Source: a virus
Reading direction: 5' to 3' (one strand)
Length of the DNA stretch: 64,000 bases
Virus record (IMG/VR): IMGVR_UViG_3300002131_000090
Location: 82,633-146,632 of that record
Part shown: positions 17,631 to 27,500 of the stretch, one piece after another
Layout of the letters: each line of letters starts with the position of its first letter
How positions within the stretch are numbered: the stretch's first letter is position 1
Translations under genes and position numbers: made by a program
Notes under the pieces: model-generated
Told to the model about the DNA's origin: nothing
Database searches by the model: none
The model's input: the letters and a program-made list of their open reading frames with translations, nothing else

Positions 17631-18548
17631 TTATTCTAACGGTGTTGTAGTAAGATAGCTAGGAGTTGTAACATCTACATAACTGCCTGTTGCTCTTAAC
17701 TGAGATACCGAACTAGTCAATGTACCGTTGATTGTTTCGTCAATAATGCCGGCGTCTCTATCTACAAATGTTACTTGGAATTCAATTGTAGAACTATTAA
17801 TTGTTCGTGCTTTAACAATATATTCTGCATTGATGCCTGCATATATCCCAGTAGATTGTTTGCTATATAATGTCTGAAATGTACCAGTTAAACTGTTGTT
17901 ACCAATACTAGTTCCGGTTCCGGAACTAGCAGTAACTCCGTTATAAGTAAATTTAATTGTGCCCATCGAAGACAATAAATCTCTCCAATATGTACTCTTA
18001 TCTCCAGAAGAACCTGCTAACGATGCAACTAATCTTATTTCGCCGCCGCTATTAAAAAAATGTCTTCTATGATTTGCACCAGTTGCACTGACTGTTGTAC
18101 CATCAGTTTTGCCTACAGTATAGCCGCCTGCAAATATTACTTTAAATGTATGAGTTAATATATTTACAGGATCACCCCATGTACTCGACCTAGTACTTGA
18201 TAGTTTATTTTCTGTTGACACTTGATTTGCAAGATAAACATCTTGTTTACTGTTATATAATGTTGTAGCAAGTGTTTCGTACGATAACCATTCTGCATCT
18301 TCAACATCAGCGTTTGCTATTATTGTAGCTAATGATACAGAGTTTCCGGTCTGATGAACGTTTACTTTATTGATGTCTTCTTTTAAAAAATTTAAATGAT
18401 TTGCAGAAACAGTATTAGTCAACGAAACTGGACTACTGCTTAATAGCTGTCCGTATCCAAACGTTAATTGTCCTTGTCCTAATACTTCTGCAATTCGGTT
18501 TTGCATTAAGTTAAAACGTGATACTGATATTATTTCGCCTACGGCCAT
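17631..18548 (-). CDS. virion structural protein, fibre/appendage type (paralog)
   Basis: A 305-residue protein paralogous to the gene at 16,554-17,576 through the GGEIRLVASL / MGTIKF / LTGTFQTLY block (about residues 165-235). The N-terminus (MAVGEIISVSRFNLMQNRIAEVLG) and a conserved VNVHQTG near residue 95 parallel MAVVTGGSITAANYNNI and VYIHQQG in the paralog, so the whole chain is probably homologous. The role in the particle is inferred from composition and from its place among fibre genes. Confidence 0.6.
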   Translation of the reverse strand: MAVGEIISVSRFNLMQNRIAEVLGQGQLTFGYGQLLSSSPVSLTNTVSANHLNFLKEDINKVNVHQTGNSVSLATIIANADVEDAEWLSYETLATTLYNSKQDVYLANQVSTENKLSSTRSSTWGDPVNILTHTFKVIFAGGYTVGKTDGTTVSATGANHRRHFFNSGGEIRLVASLAGSSGDKSTYWRDLLSSMGTIKFTYNGVTASSGTGTSIGNNSLTGTFQTLYSKQSTGIYAGINAEYIVKARTINSSTIEFQVTFVDRDAGIIDETINGTLTSSVSQLRATGSYVDVTTPSYLTTTPLE

Positions 18549-18565
18549 TGTGTATTCCTAAAATA

Positions 18566-20020
18566 TTATACTTTTAAAACGCATTCGACTAATTTCTCAT
18601 CTGCACTATCGTTTGATTCAAGTGCAATACCTACTAAAGCAGTTGTTGCTAGTGTTGTACATACGCCGTCTGCCATTGCATAAACTGCTTGACCCTTTTT
18701 AACAGCACCTTTAACACGTACAGGAAGACGCCCCTTTAAACCAATGTACTGCCCAGTTGCTTCGCTGTTCATCATGTAAGCAGGATCAGTTGAAACAACA
18801 CCAATACAATGATTACTTGCATTTGCTGGTTCTACATCGTGATCTTCACAAGCGCATACTGCTACTGCAGTACCTGGTGCTAGTTCTTCTTTAGTTGAAT
18901 ATTTTTCTGCTAAGTCAGCATAACGTGCTTTTGTTGCAGTACCTTGGAACAGGTTGGCATATAAGTCACCGCTTGCATCTCTTGCTGCAATAGTATTTGC
19001 TGTAGCAGCAGTGCTGGCAGCTCTTCCTGTTGCGCCAACAGTAAGTAACCCTGCTTGTGTTGCTATACCGCTAAATGTGTCAGCATACACAGTTTGCCAT
19101 TTGGTACCAGCTTTACCTAAATCATACGCACTACCTGCATTTGGATGTATACCAGTAGCATCAAGATAATATATGATTGTGCCAGATGAGTTCTTAACTC
19201 TTAATAAATTTCTCACCAGTTGAATCATTGGTGTTTCGTTGTCGGTATCAATTTTTACAATTAAGTCGGCACCTAGTCCTAACGTATAACCAAGATCACT
19301 AAATACCACTGTTGATGTAAATGCACTCGAATCAGAAGTTACATAATTAGATGCTGCAATTCCGTTTAGTTTTATAGCATTGCTTGCTGTTCCCCAAAAA
19401 CGATGTGCAGTACTTGTAATACCGTCTGTAGATGCAACAGTATTAACTAATGTAATACCCTTCCTAATTACATCAAATCCAGTAACTGAAGTACCAGCAG
19501 AATTAGTAAATTCGTCTTTACTAATTATGTATACTACTTCATCGCCGATTACTGCTTCTTGTACATCGTGTGTTGTATTAAGAGTATCAGTTAGTGTAGT
19601 TGATACCATTCTAGTTATTGTACTAGCAGAGCCACCTTGCGGGCCTACAAGAATCCATTCTGATGATGCATTTTTAACATAAAGTTGTCCAGTTGTACTG
19701 TTCCACCAAAGGTCACCTTCTACTAGTCCAGAAGGCGCTGATGTTGACACTTCAGTTGATCCAGTATTTTTAAATGAAGTTCCATTATATACTTTAATTT
19801 TTTGTGTACTATTATCGTACCAAATCATTCCTGCAACTGGTTTTGAAGGCGCGGTAGATCCGGCAAAATGTTCTAATAAAAACATAAAGTTTTCATTTTG
19901 TGCTTCACCATAACCGGCATAATTTTTACCGATAAACTTTACTTCTGTACTTTGATTTATAGTACCGTCTTGGACTGTTGCTTGTACAGCGCCGTTGTAT
20001 CTATTAATAGTATATGCCAT
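18566..20020 (-). CDS. tail fibre protein with shared N-terminal anchor and distinct C-terminal domain
   Basis: A 484-residue protein. Residues 1-125 form an anchor module shared with the next two upstream genes: GKNYAGYGEAQNENF, then LLEHFAG, then GMIWYDNSTQKIKVYNG, then GDLWWNS. The middle is Thr/Ser/Ala-rich with shaft-like repeats. The last about 120 residues begin YADLAEKYSTKEELAPGT and are Cys- and Gly-containing and compact. They differ completely from the C-termini of the other two fibres, which fits a receptor-contacting or trimer-capping domain. Assignment as a fibre is from architecture; the receptor is unknown. Confidence 0.68.
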   Translation of the reverse strand: MAYTINRYNGAVQATVQDGTINQSTEVKFIGKNYAGYGEAQNENFMFLLEHFAGSTAPSKPVAGMIWYDNSTQKIKVYNGTSFKNTGSTEVSTSAPSGLVEGDLWWNSTTGQLYVKNASSEWILVGPQGGSASTITRMVSTTLTDTLNTTHDVQEAVIGDEVVYIISKDEFTNSAGTSVTGFDVIRKGITLVNTVASTDGITSTAHRFWGTASNAIKLNGIAASNYVTSDSSAFTSTVVFSDLGYTLGLGADLIVKIDTDNETPMIQLVRNLLRVKNSSGTIIYYLDATGIHPNAGSAYDLGKAGTKWQTVYADTFSGIATQAGLLTVGATGRAASTAATANTIAARDASGDLYANLFQGTATKARYADLAEKYSTKEELAPGTAVAVCACEDHDVEPANASNHCIGVVSTDPAYMMNSEATGQYIGLKGRLPVRVKGAVKKGQAVYAMADGVCTTLATTALVGIALESNDSADEKLVECVLKV

Positions 20021-20059
20021 TTATGGACAACCCTTCTTTTAACATTAATATTTAGCTAT

Positions 20060-21865
20060 TTAAACACTAGAAACTAATTCTTGATCATATAGCCAAACAT
20101 TTGCTCCATTTATAATAAATCTTTTTAGAGATCTTGTTGGTACAAAGGATACAGATTCACTTACATTACTAAAACTAACGTCTTGTATAACACTTTGATT
20201 TTCTGTACCATTTTTATCAACTGCAACAGTAGTTTTTGCAAGTCCATCGCCTGCATTATACAAAATTGTTCCGCTGTAACTTACGCAATGAACGTATGCA
20301 TAAACACCAGTATTTCGTGCTGCTGCTGGATATAAATCTTCTAATACTAAAGCAACATCGCCGTTAGTTAATCCAGTAATATCTAAATACAAAGATACAT
20401 CTTGATTTAACGTTGTTTCGTCTACATACTCTTTTGTTGCAACAGTGTTAGGATCGTCACTTACATCTGGTGTAGCAACTCCTAGTATTTTTCTAAATCC
20501 GCTGATTGTAATATCACCTGAGCTTGTAATAGTTAACGGATTGGTTGTTGTTATTGTTGTCCCATTTAAATTTATGTTATCAACGTCTAAACTTGTAAGT
20601 GTACCAATTGAAGTTAATCCAGAAGCAGTTGTTACTCCTGCTCCTAATGCAGTTGAACTTAATACAATAGCATTGTTAATCTTATAACTATGCCCAACTG
20701 GTAAATCAAAGTTAGCAGAACTTGTCCAGTTACCAGTACCGCCTGTGTTTAACCATGTAATACTTTTGTCATCACCGGTTGCTCTAACAACTATACCAGC
20801 ACCATTAACACCTACGTCATCTAAAAGTACACTATCAGAAGTAATTGCTAATTCAATTAGCTTGTCTTCAACACGCAATGTACTTACATCAATACTGGTT
20901 GTGTCACCTTCAACAATAAAGTTTCCAGTAACTCTTAGGTCACCTGTAACATCTAAACTGTATTGAGGATTACTTTGCCAAATACCAACTTTAGTTTCGC
21001 TGTTATCCACTGTTATAACATCAACCGGAAACAACCCTTGCTTTATTTGAATTTTCAAATCTGCTGCAGAGTTTTGTGTTTGCATAAACACAGTATTGCC
21101 AGATACACTTACTTTAAAATCACTGTCGTCACCTACTACAAATCCAGTGTCGTTTTTTACATGCAGTGTTCCTGTAGTAGTATTATTCGTTGAGGTCTTT
21201 AAAAAGTTATCAGGTGTATACGGATTACTGGCTCCATCTAATAACGAAAGTGCAGTTGAGGCAGTTCCGTAATATCTAAAATTAGCATAAGCAGTACTTA
21301 TATTAATACCTGCATTAATAGTTGTACCAAAATTTGTAATTGTAGTCGCTGCTGTAAATTCTACTTTACTAATGATTGCAATTGCTGTGCCGCCGATCAT
21401 TAGTCTAGCAACTGTTCTTTCATTACCACTTATATCAATTATAGTTTGTACATCAAATCCAGTAACACCTTGTCCGTATGTATAAATTGGACCTGCTAGA
21501 ATAGTTTGAGTGCCATCACTAAAACTAACTTGTTTATTTGTAGAATCAACCCATATGTCACCTGCTAACAATGCCGGTGCTGTTGCACTAACTATAGTAG
21601 TATCCGCAGAACGAAATACTAATCCGTTATATACTTTTAATCTACCTTCGCTAGAATCGTACCATAGTTGTCCTGTGATAGGATATAATGGTTCGGATGT
21701 ACTAGCAAAATTTTCTAATAATTTAACAAAGTTTTCGTTAAAATCTTCACCATATCCTGTATAGTTTTTTCCTACTAATGTTAAATCGGTACTAGCTTGA
21801 TCAATTCTTCCATCGATTAATTCGACTAACAACGTCCCGTCTGTTTTATTAATTGTATAGCTCAT
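20060..21865 (-). CDS. tail fibre protein with shared N-terminal anchor
   Basis: A 601-residue protein. The N-terminal module (LVGKNYTGYGEDFNENF, LLENFAS, GQLWYDSSEGRLKVYNG, GDIWVDS) matches the two neighbouring fibre genes. The middle holds DVTGDLRVTGNFIVEGDTTS and LRVEDKLIELA, a beta-strand series I associate with virion fibre shafts of marine myoviruses. The C-terminal about 110 residues (YVHCVSYSGTILYNAGDG to VWLYDQEL) are unlike the others. The start shares one base with the stop of the collar-domain gene (TAATG), so the fibres are co-translated. Confidence 0.68.
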   Translation of the reverse strand: MSYTINKTDGTLLVELIDGRIDQASTDLTLVGKNYTGYGEDFNENFVKLLENFASTSEPLYPITGQLWYDSSEGRLKVYNGLVFRSADTTIVSATAPALLAGDIWVDSTNKQVSFSDGTQTILAGPIYTYGQGVTGFDVQTIIDISGNERTVARLMIGGTAIAIISKVEFTAATTITNFGTTINAGINISTAYANFRYYGTASTALSLLDGASNPYTPDNFLKTSTNNTTTGTLHVKNDTGFVVGDDSDFKVSVSGNTVFMQTQNSAADLKIQIKQGLFPVDVITVDNSETKVGIWQSNPQYSLDVTGDLRVTGNFIVEGDTTSIDVSTLRVEDKLIELAITSDSVLLDDVGVNGAGIVVRATGDDKSITWLNTGGTGNWTSSANFDLPVGHSYKINNAIVLSSTALGAGVTTASGLTSIGTLTSLDVDNINLNGTTITTTNPLTITSSGDITISGFRKILGVATPDVSDDPNTVATKEYVDETTLNQDVSLYLDITGLTNGDVALVLEDLYPAAARNTGVYAYVHCVSYSGTILYNAGDGLAKTTVAVDKNGTENQSVIQDVSFSNVSESVSFVPTRSLKRFIINGANVWLYDQELVSSV

Positions 21866-23871
21866 TAAAAGACTCCATGAAAGATGATATAATTGACAGT
21901 TGTAAACGGTGGCACGGTAGTAAATTCATCTTGAGAACTGAATCCTTCGATGCTACCTGTTCTTATAATACCAGTGCCTGGATCTCCGCCAACTGCATTT
22001 GTAGTAGTAGTAGCAGAATCAGTCACCGAAGTTAATCCTGATGTTGCAAGGAACGGAGTTCCGGCATCGCCTTCTAAAGTATGATAGTGGTCTGGTAGTT
22101 GATCAGGTGTAATTAATGCACTCTCATCGCCGCCTACGTTACCAATAGTGTTAACACCTACATCGTTTAAAACGCGAGTTCCAGCTGACGCTGCGCCAAT
22201 CCAACCTAATGGAAATCTTCCTCGCATATCAGGAGCTTTAAATAATAATGACGGTGACGATGACGTACCAAACGAAGCACCTATGACAGTATATAATGCA
22301 TTATATGTTGCTATAGTATATTCTGCTCCATCACATAAGAACCAACCTGCCGGTGCAGTTGTTCCGCCCCACATAGATATCATTCCTACTGGCGTTACAG
22401 GACCTACTGCAGAGTTTGGTATTTTACTAACTAGATTAGTTTGTGTAATTCTTTTAAGTGTGCCGGCATTATTAATTAATACTTCGTCAGTTGTTAGAAC
22501 TGTTGTAGCTAATGTCTTTCCAGTAAAGAAGCTATCGTTTAATGATGTAGTAAAAGTTTTTGTAGTTCCACCAGTCTGTCCATCAAATGTGAAGCTACTA
22601 GCACTTACATCGCCAGTTAATGCAAATGTAGTCGGACTCGAAAGTTTTCCTGCAGTAGCAGCAGCACCTGTTATACTCCCTGCTAATGACCCAACAAATG
22701 ATCCGTAAAAGTTGTTTGCATAGACATTGTTAAATTTAAGTAAGTTAGTTCCTATACTTGTAGTTTGAGTTGTTTCTGGTAAAATATTACCAGACACCGT
22801 AGTTGTTCCAGTTATATCAATTGCACCGCCAACTACAATATCTTGAGCAACGCCAATGCCGCCTTTAACAACTAATGATCCAGTGCCAATGCTAGAGCTA
22901 TTAGTAGTGCTATTAGCTGTGATAGTGCCAGATGCATATATATTTCCAACAACGTCAAGTGCTTCGGTTGGGATTTTAGTAGGCGAGCCTATTGCTACTT
23001 TAGTGTCATTAAATATTCTTAATGCAGTAGTTGCAGTTCCACTATTGTTTACTTTAAAGTCAATGTTGCCATCGCTGGTTGTATTTCTAATTTCTGCAGT
23101 ACTTCCGGAAACAGACAGCGATAGAGTTGAATTTTCGCCAATTGAAACTCCACTATTAGTTGATACTTTTAACAGTTGAGTTAATACGTTTGCTGCGTCT
23201 AATCTAGCAAAAGCTGCTCCGTTATAGGCAGTACCTGATACTAGTAATTGTTCAGATTTTTGAGATGTACCGTAGTACTTATAACTGCTACTAACGTTAA
23301 CACCTGCACTAATTGTAGCAAAGCCACTTATAGCAGCTTTTGGCGTAAAGCTAGTTGAACTTATAATTGATACTGGAGTACCGTCTGAATAATTTATAAT
23401 TATAGGAATGTTTACGTTTTCTGTACTTGCTATAGTTTCAAATTGCGCTCCTGTAGTATTGCCTTCTGAGTATTCTGGTCCTACTAAAACCCAGCCACTT
23501 CCGCTGTATAGATATAATTGTTGAGAACTTGTATTAACCCATAGGTCGCCTACAACACTTAATGATGCATCTGGCGCCGATGTTGCTTTTTTTAATCCAC
23601 CTGCACTTATCCATTGTGCCCCTGTGTATATTTTAAGTTGATCAACACCGTCGGTGTTATCATACCATAGTTGACCTTCTACTGGATTAATTGGGCTATT
23701 ATTATTAGCAAAATTTTCCAATAGATGCAAAAAGTTTTCTAAAACCACAGTTCCGTAATCAGTAAAATTACGTCCAGGTAGTCCTAGACTAGTCTCTACA
23801 TTTAGAGTAGTATCTTCTACTGTAATAGATCCTTTATTAACACTGTCGGTAAAATTTACTGTATATGCCAT
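21865..23871 (-). CDS. tail fibre with phage tail collar domain (gp12-like C-terminus)
   Basis: A 668-residue protein. Residues 1-135 are the anchor module shared with the two downstream fibres (LPGRNFTDYGTVVLENF, LLENFAN, GQLWYDNTDGVDQLKIY). From residue 496 to the end is a phage tail collar domain: GMISMWGGTTAPAGWFLCDG, MRGRFPLGW, and HYH at 595-597. In the T4 short tail fibre gp12 an HxH motif binds zinc at the trimer tip. The protein is probably a receptor-binding short fibre or its functional counterpart. It is preceded by the 203-residue structural gene with a 4-base gap. Confidence 0.82.
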   Translation of the reverse strand: MAYTVNFTDSVNKGSITVEDTTLNVETSLGLPGRNFTDYGTVVLENFLHLLENFANNNSPINPVEGQLWYDNTDGVDQLKIYTGAQWISAGGLKKATSAPDASLSVVGDLWVNTSSQQLYLYSGSGWVLVGPEYSEGNTTGAQFETIASTENVNIPIIINYSDGTPVSIISSTSFTPKAAISGFATISAGVNVSSSYKYYGTSQKSEQLLVSGTAYNGAAFARLDAANVLTQLLKVSTNSGVSIGENSTLSLSVSGSTAEIRNTTSDGNIDFKVNNSGTATTALRIFNDTKVAIGSPTKIPTEALDVVGNIYASGTITANSTTNSSSIGTGSLVVKGGIGVAQDIVVGGAIDITGTTTVSGNILPETTQTTSIGTNLLKFNNVYANNFYGSFVGSLAGSITGAAATAGKLSSPTTFALTGDVSASSFTFDGQTGGTTKTFTTSLNDSFFTGKTLATTVLTTDEVLINNAGTLKRITQTNLVSKIPNSAVGPVTPVGMISMWGGTTAPAGWFLCDGAEYTIATYNALYTVIGASFGTSSSPSLLFKAPDMRGRFPLGWIGAASAGTRVLNDVGVNTIGNVGGDESALITPDQLPDHYHTLEGDAGTPFLATSGLTSVTDSATTTTNAVGGDPGTGIIRTGSIEGFSSQDEFTTVPPFTTVNYIIFHGVF

Positions 23872-23875
23872 TTAA

Positions 23876-24487
23876 TTATACTCCATTTAGTCCGCTAAGA
23901 CTTTGTATTCTTACAGTATAATCAATTTGAATTAATCTATTCAAACTCTTTTGTACTGGGTGGAAAATAACATGAGTGATCAATCTGCCATCGCCGGATG
24001 CATTATAACTTCTTAAACCTAGTTCATCAAATACAAACTCCGAGTCTGTATTAGCCGAAGTATCAAACGCTTGTTGGCCGTTTGGTTCGCTATAATCTAG
24101 TAAACAACTTACTACAATGTCGGTATAATTTGTACCAGGTACGTGTCTTATTTCCGTTTTATTTCTATACGGATCTGTGTTGTTTACACTTCTATCATCA
24201 ACAATCTTTGCATATGTTTGGTTATAAAGACTACTGTTTGTTCCAGTAGTATTTGGAGTTAAGTACGTAATTATACCAGTAGGATCGACACTAGTACCTC
24301 CGTTGCCAAACGACATCTGATATATGAACCCTTGACCTGCGTTGCTTAAACTCTCAGCTAGGGCCACACTCATATTTTCGTAATGAATTGCATTACGTTT
24401 GTTAATGAATATCTGTTTGCTCAAAGGGTCATATATTTTAATATGCCCTTCAATATGTATTCCGTTGTAATCTTTAAAGTCTGTCAT
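23876..24487 (-). CDS. structural protein of unknown role, baseplate/fibre junction position
   Basis: A 203-residue protein I know only as a type found beside tail genes of T4-like marine phages. It starts with HIEGHIKIYDPLSKQIFINKRNAIHYENMS, a beta-rich fold rather like the start of small phage adaptor proteins, and contains IYQMSFGNGGTSVDPTG. It lies between the giant protein and the fibres and has its own late-type box 19 bases before its ATG. A fibre-attachment or baseplate-rim function is a guess from position. Confidence 0.5.
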   Translation of the reverse strand: MTDFKDYNGIHIEGHIKIYDPLSKQIFINKRNAIHYENMSVALAESLSNAGQGFIYQMSFGNGGTSVDPTGIITYLTPNTTGTNSSLYNQTYAKIVDDRSVNNTDPYRNKTEIRHVPGTNYTDIVVSCLLDYSEPNGQQAFDTSANTDSEFVFDELGLRSYNASGDGRLITHVIFHPVQKSLNRLIQIDYTVRIQSLSGLNGV

Positions 24488-24505
24488 GTTTTATACCTTA
24501 TACTG

Positions 24506-24513
24506 TATTTATT
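24506..24513 (-). promoter_or_regulatory. late promoter box AATAAATA
   Basis: On the minus strand AATAAATA lies 19 bases before the ATG at 24,487 and overlaps the last codons of the giant gene. It fits the NATAAATA late motif and would drive the 203-residue gene and the fibres. Confidence 0.55.
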
Positions 24514-27500
24514 TAGGTAAGCTGATTGTTGCGCCGCGTAAGAATCTGCTTATTGCATTATCCGATTGTGCTAAACTATTATTACCATTGTTCCATATTT
24601 TTCCTGTTTTTCTAACAATTTTAACGTCTATTCCTGCATCTGGTGTAGTACTTAACAATACATCGTTCCCTGATATTGTAAATTCGGGTTCTAATGTAAC
24701 TGTTCCTTTGTTACTGTTGTATCTATCAATATCTAATGATGGATTGTGTACGGTTAATGCAGTTTTTCTTAAACGTATACCTCCAACAAACACATCGATT
24801 TCATTTACATTAGTAGAAGCCATGTAATCTCTAAATGCTATCTGATAGCTGCCAGAACTACCATCAGAAATAGTTGTTTGCGATAAAATTACATCCGAAT
24901 AGTTTATTGTTTCGTCAAGTCCTTGTCCGTATGCAACTGTTCCAACTGCATATACATTTCTAACACCAGTTCCGAGTGTACCTCTTCTTAACTGTGTTAA
25001 ATCTCTTCCAGAAATTCCAAAGTACTCTATTCTTTCACCTTCAATGAATATAACTCCAGGAATATTTTTACTTGTGTTTGGTTGGAAAAGTCCGTCTGCA
25101 CTTTCAAGACTTATTTTATGATCGTAGTAATTAAGAGATGATATTAATGCATAACCTTTATCTTGATTTAATCTCTTGTAATGAGTTCTGTCTAACATAT
25201 CTTTAAATATTCTAAATCCAAACTTAGCAGTAGTTGGTGCGTTAGCAAATTGTAATACATCAATTATATCGTTCTCTAAAGGCTTGTTTACTAGTTGTAT
25301 AGCATCGCCTGCTGGTAATAGATAATAATCAATGTGCGGAGTTAGCAAGGTACCGTTTACCGAAACCCATGCATACTCGGCACTGCTTATTGTACCGCGA
25401 AGTCTTACATAACCGCCAACTATAAGATTTCTTTGAATATAAGAGAACGTATCAATTGGCAGTGGAGCATACCCTGTACTATCTTCTGGATTAGTAATAC
25501 CAACTGTTCTGACTTTATAAGTAATTCTTTCAAACTGATTTACATCGTGATTACTGAAAGTATATATCTCAACTTCTTCTCCGCTTGAAGGAGCAATTGC
25601 AAATGTAACACTATCGCTAAGAACATATGATACATCTGTAATATAAGCATCGTGATTGACTTCTGAATTACTCAAAAGAAGAATATTAAATTCTGTACTG
25701 TTGTATTGTGTAAACAACGCATGTATATCTTTACGATAACTTCTTACTACAACTGATGATTGACTAATTGATTTAATTATTGCATTAACAGATGTTGCAC
25801 TGCTGTCTATTGATTGTATAACAATTTCGTCACCTACATTAAATGTAGATGATATATTAATTTCAGAACTGTCTATTGATTGTAAGTCTATTTGCGTATC
25901 AACAAAGTAGTATTCTGCATCGCCAATTACAAAAATATCAAGTTTTGTTCCTTGAGGTGCAACATCGTTTCTTAATAGAGTTATTCTTCCATTAATAGGA
26001 TCCCATGTAAACTCTGTTCTTGTTAAACGTACACCGTCAGCAAATACTAAAACTTCAGCTTCGTCAATTAAACTTATATCTTCAAATTGCCATTCCTCAA
26101 TGTCATATGTTCTATGACTTTGTGTTGTGTAAGAAGTACTATAACCAGGATTAAGAATTGTATCGTTAACTTTAACTAGAATTTTATGAGAGAACGGTTG
26201 ACTTTCAAACGGAGCAGGATTAACTGTATGATAATCAGTTGTACCATTAGATTCAAACGTTCTATCAATAACTACTTGACTATAAGTCTTAACTGTTGTA
26301 CTATAGATACTATACTGGAAAAAGTCACCTTCTGCTAGGATACCTGGTTCAAAAACAATTTTAAGTCTGTTTGAAGCATTGTCTTCTGTTGTTGTAACTA
26401 GATAGTTGTAATCCACCCCACTTGTTTTTACAATTCCGTTTACTGTTAAAAATACAGATAAGCTGTCTGTCCATATTGCGCCAGTAATAAATGTTGTAGT
26501 GCTACCGTCTGACGTAAAGTAGTTTGTTTCAATTAGATTATTACCATTTGTACCTATTGTTGTAATAGCTAAACTGGATCCAATAGAAATACTACTGTCT
26601 GCAAACTCAAGTGTGTTATTCTCAAAATTCAAGTTATATCTGCTTGGATCTTGAATTACATTGTCAAGTTTTACAATTACAGATTCTGTTGTTTGTGCAA
26701 TTCCAGGTAACCCAAATATTACAGTAGATCCATCTAAAAGAACGTAATTTGTAGTACTGATTACACCTACGCCGTCGGAATCTCTATGATAAACTTTTAT
26801 ATCAAGGGTATCTACTATTTCTCCCGGAACAAGTTCTTCAGGACCTTTGCTTGTAGTTGGAGTAACAAACCCATCGCCGTCAACTGTAATATCTTCAGTT
26901 AACAGTCCTGTAGCAGTTGTGTATGCTAGGTTGCCGCCGCCTAATGCAGTATCATAACTTGTGCTTGATGGAGTATAACTTCCATCGCTTGTACTTTTTC
27001 TAATGATTACTATATCGCCGGCAAATGTTGGAACAAGGTCTTCGTCAATTGTAATTGTATCTGTTACCCCATCACCGACTATTGTTTCCAATACTGCATT
27101 TGGATTAGATAGCACAGTTGTTAAGTCATACTCTGGATCGTCAAGTCTAACTCCGTTTAGATAGAAGTTATATTCAACTCCGTCTTCTAATGCTTTAGAT
27201 AGTTGGAATACTGTTGTACTGCCGTCAAGTACAAAGATTTCGTCTTCGTATGTGTTATCAAATGTATCCCACGGTGCAGCACCAAATAATCCGCCAAATC
27301 CTTGTTCGTTTCCAAATCCAATGCTATCAAATTTTACACCTGAATATTCAACGCCGTCCATCAGCTGTGCTAAATCTTTACCAGCCATTCCAGTTGTAGG
27401 ATTATAGAAGAAGTTTATTCTGTCTGCAGCACTTAAGAAGCTAACATCTTTCATGTAGTAAACTTTAATAACTGCTCCTACTGCAGGTGCTTTTACAAAT

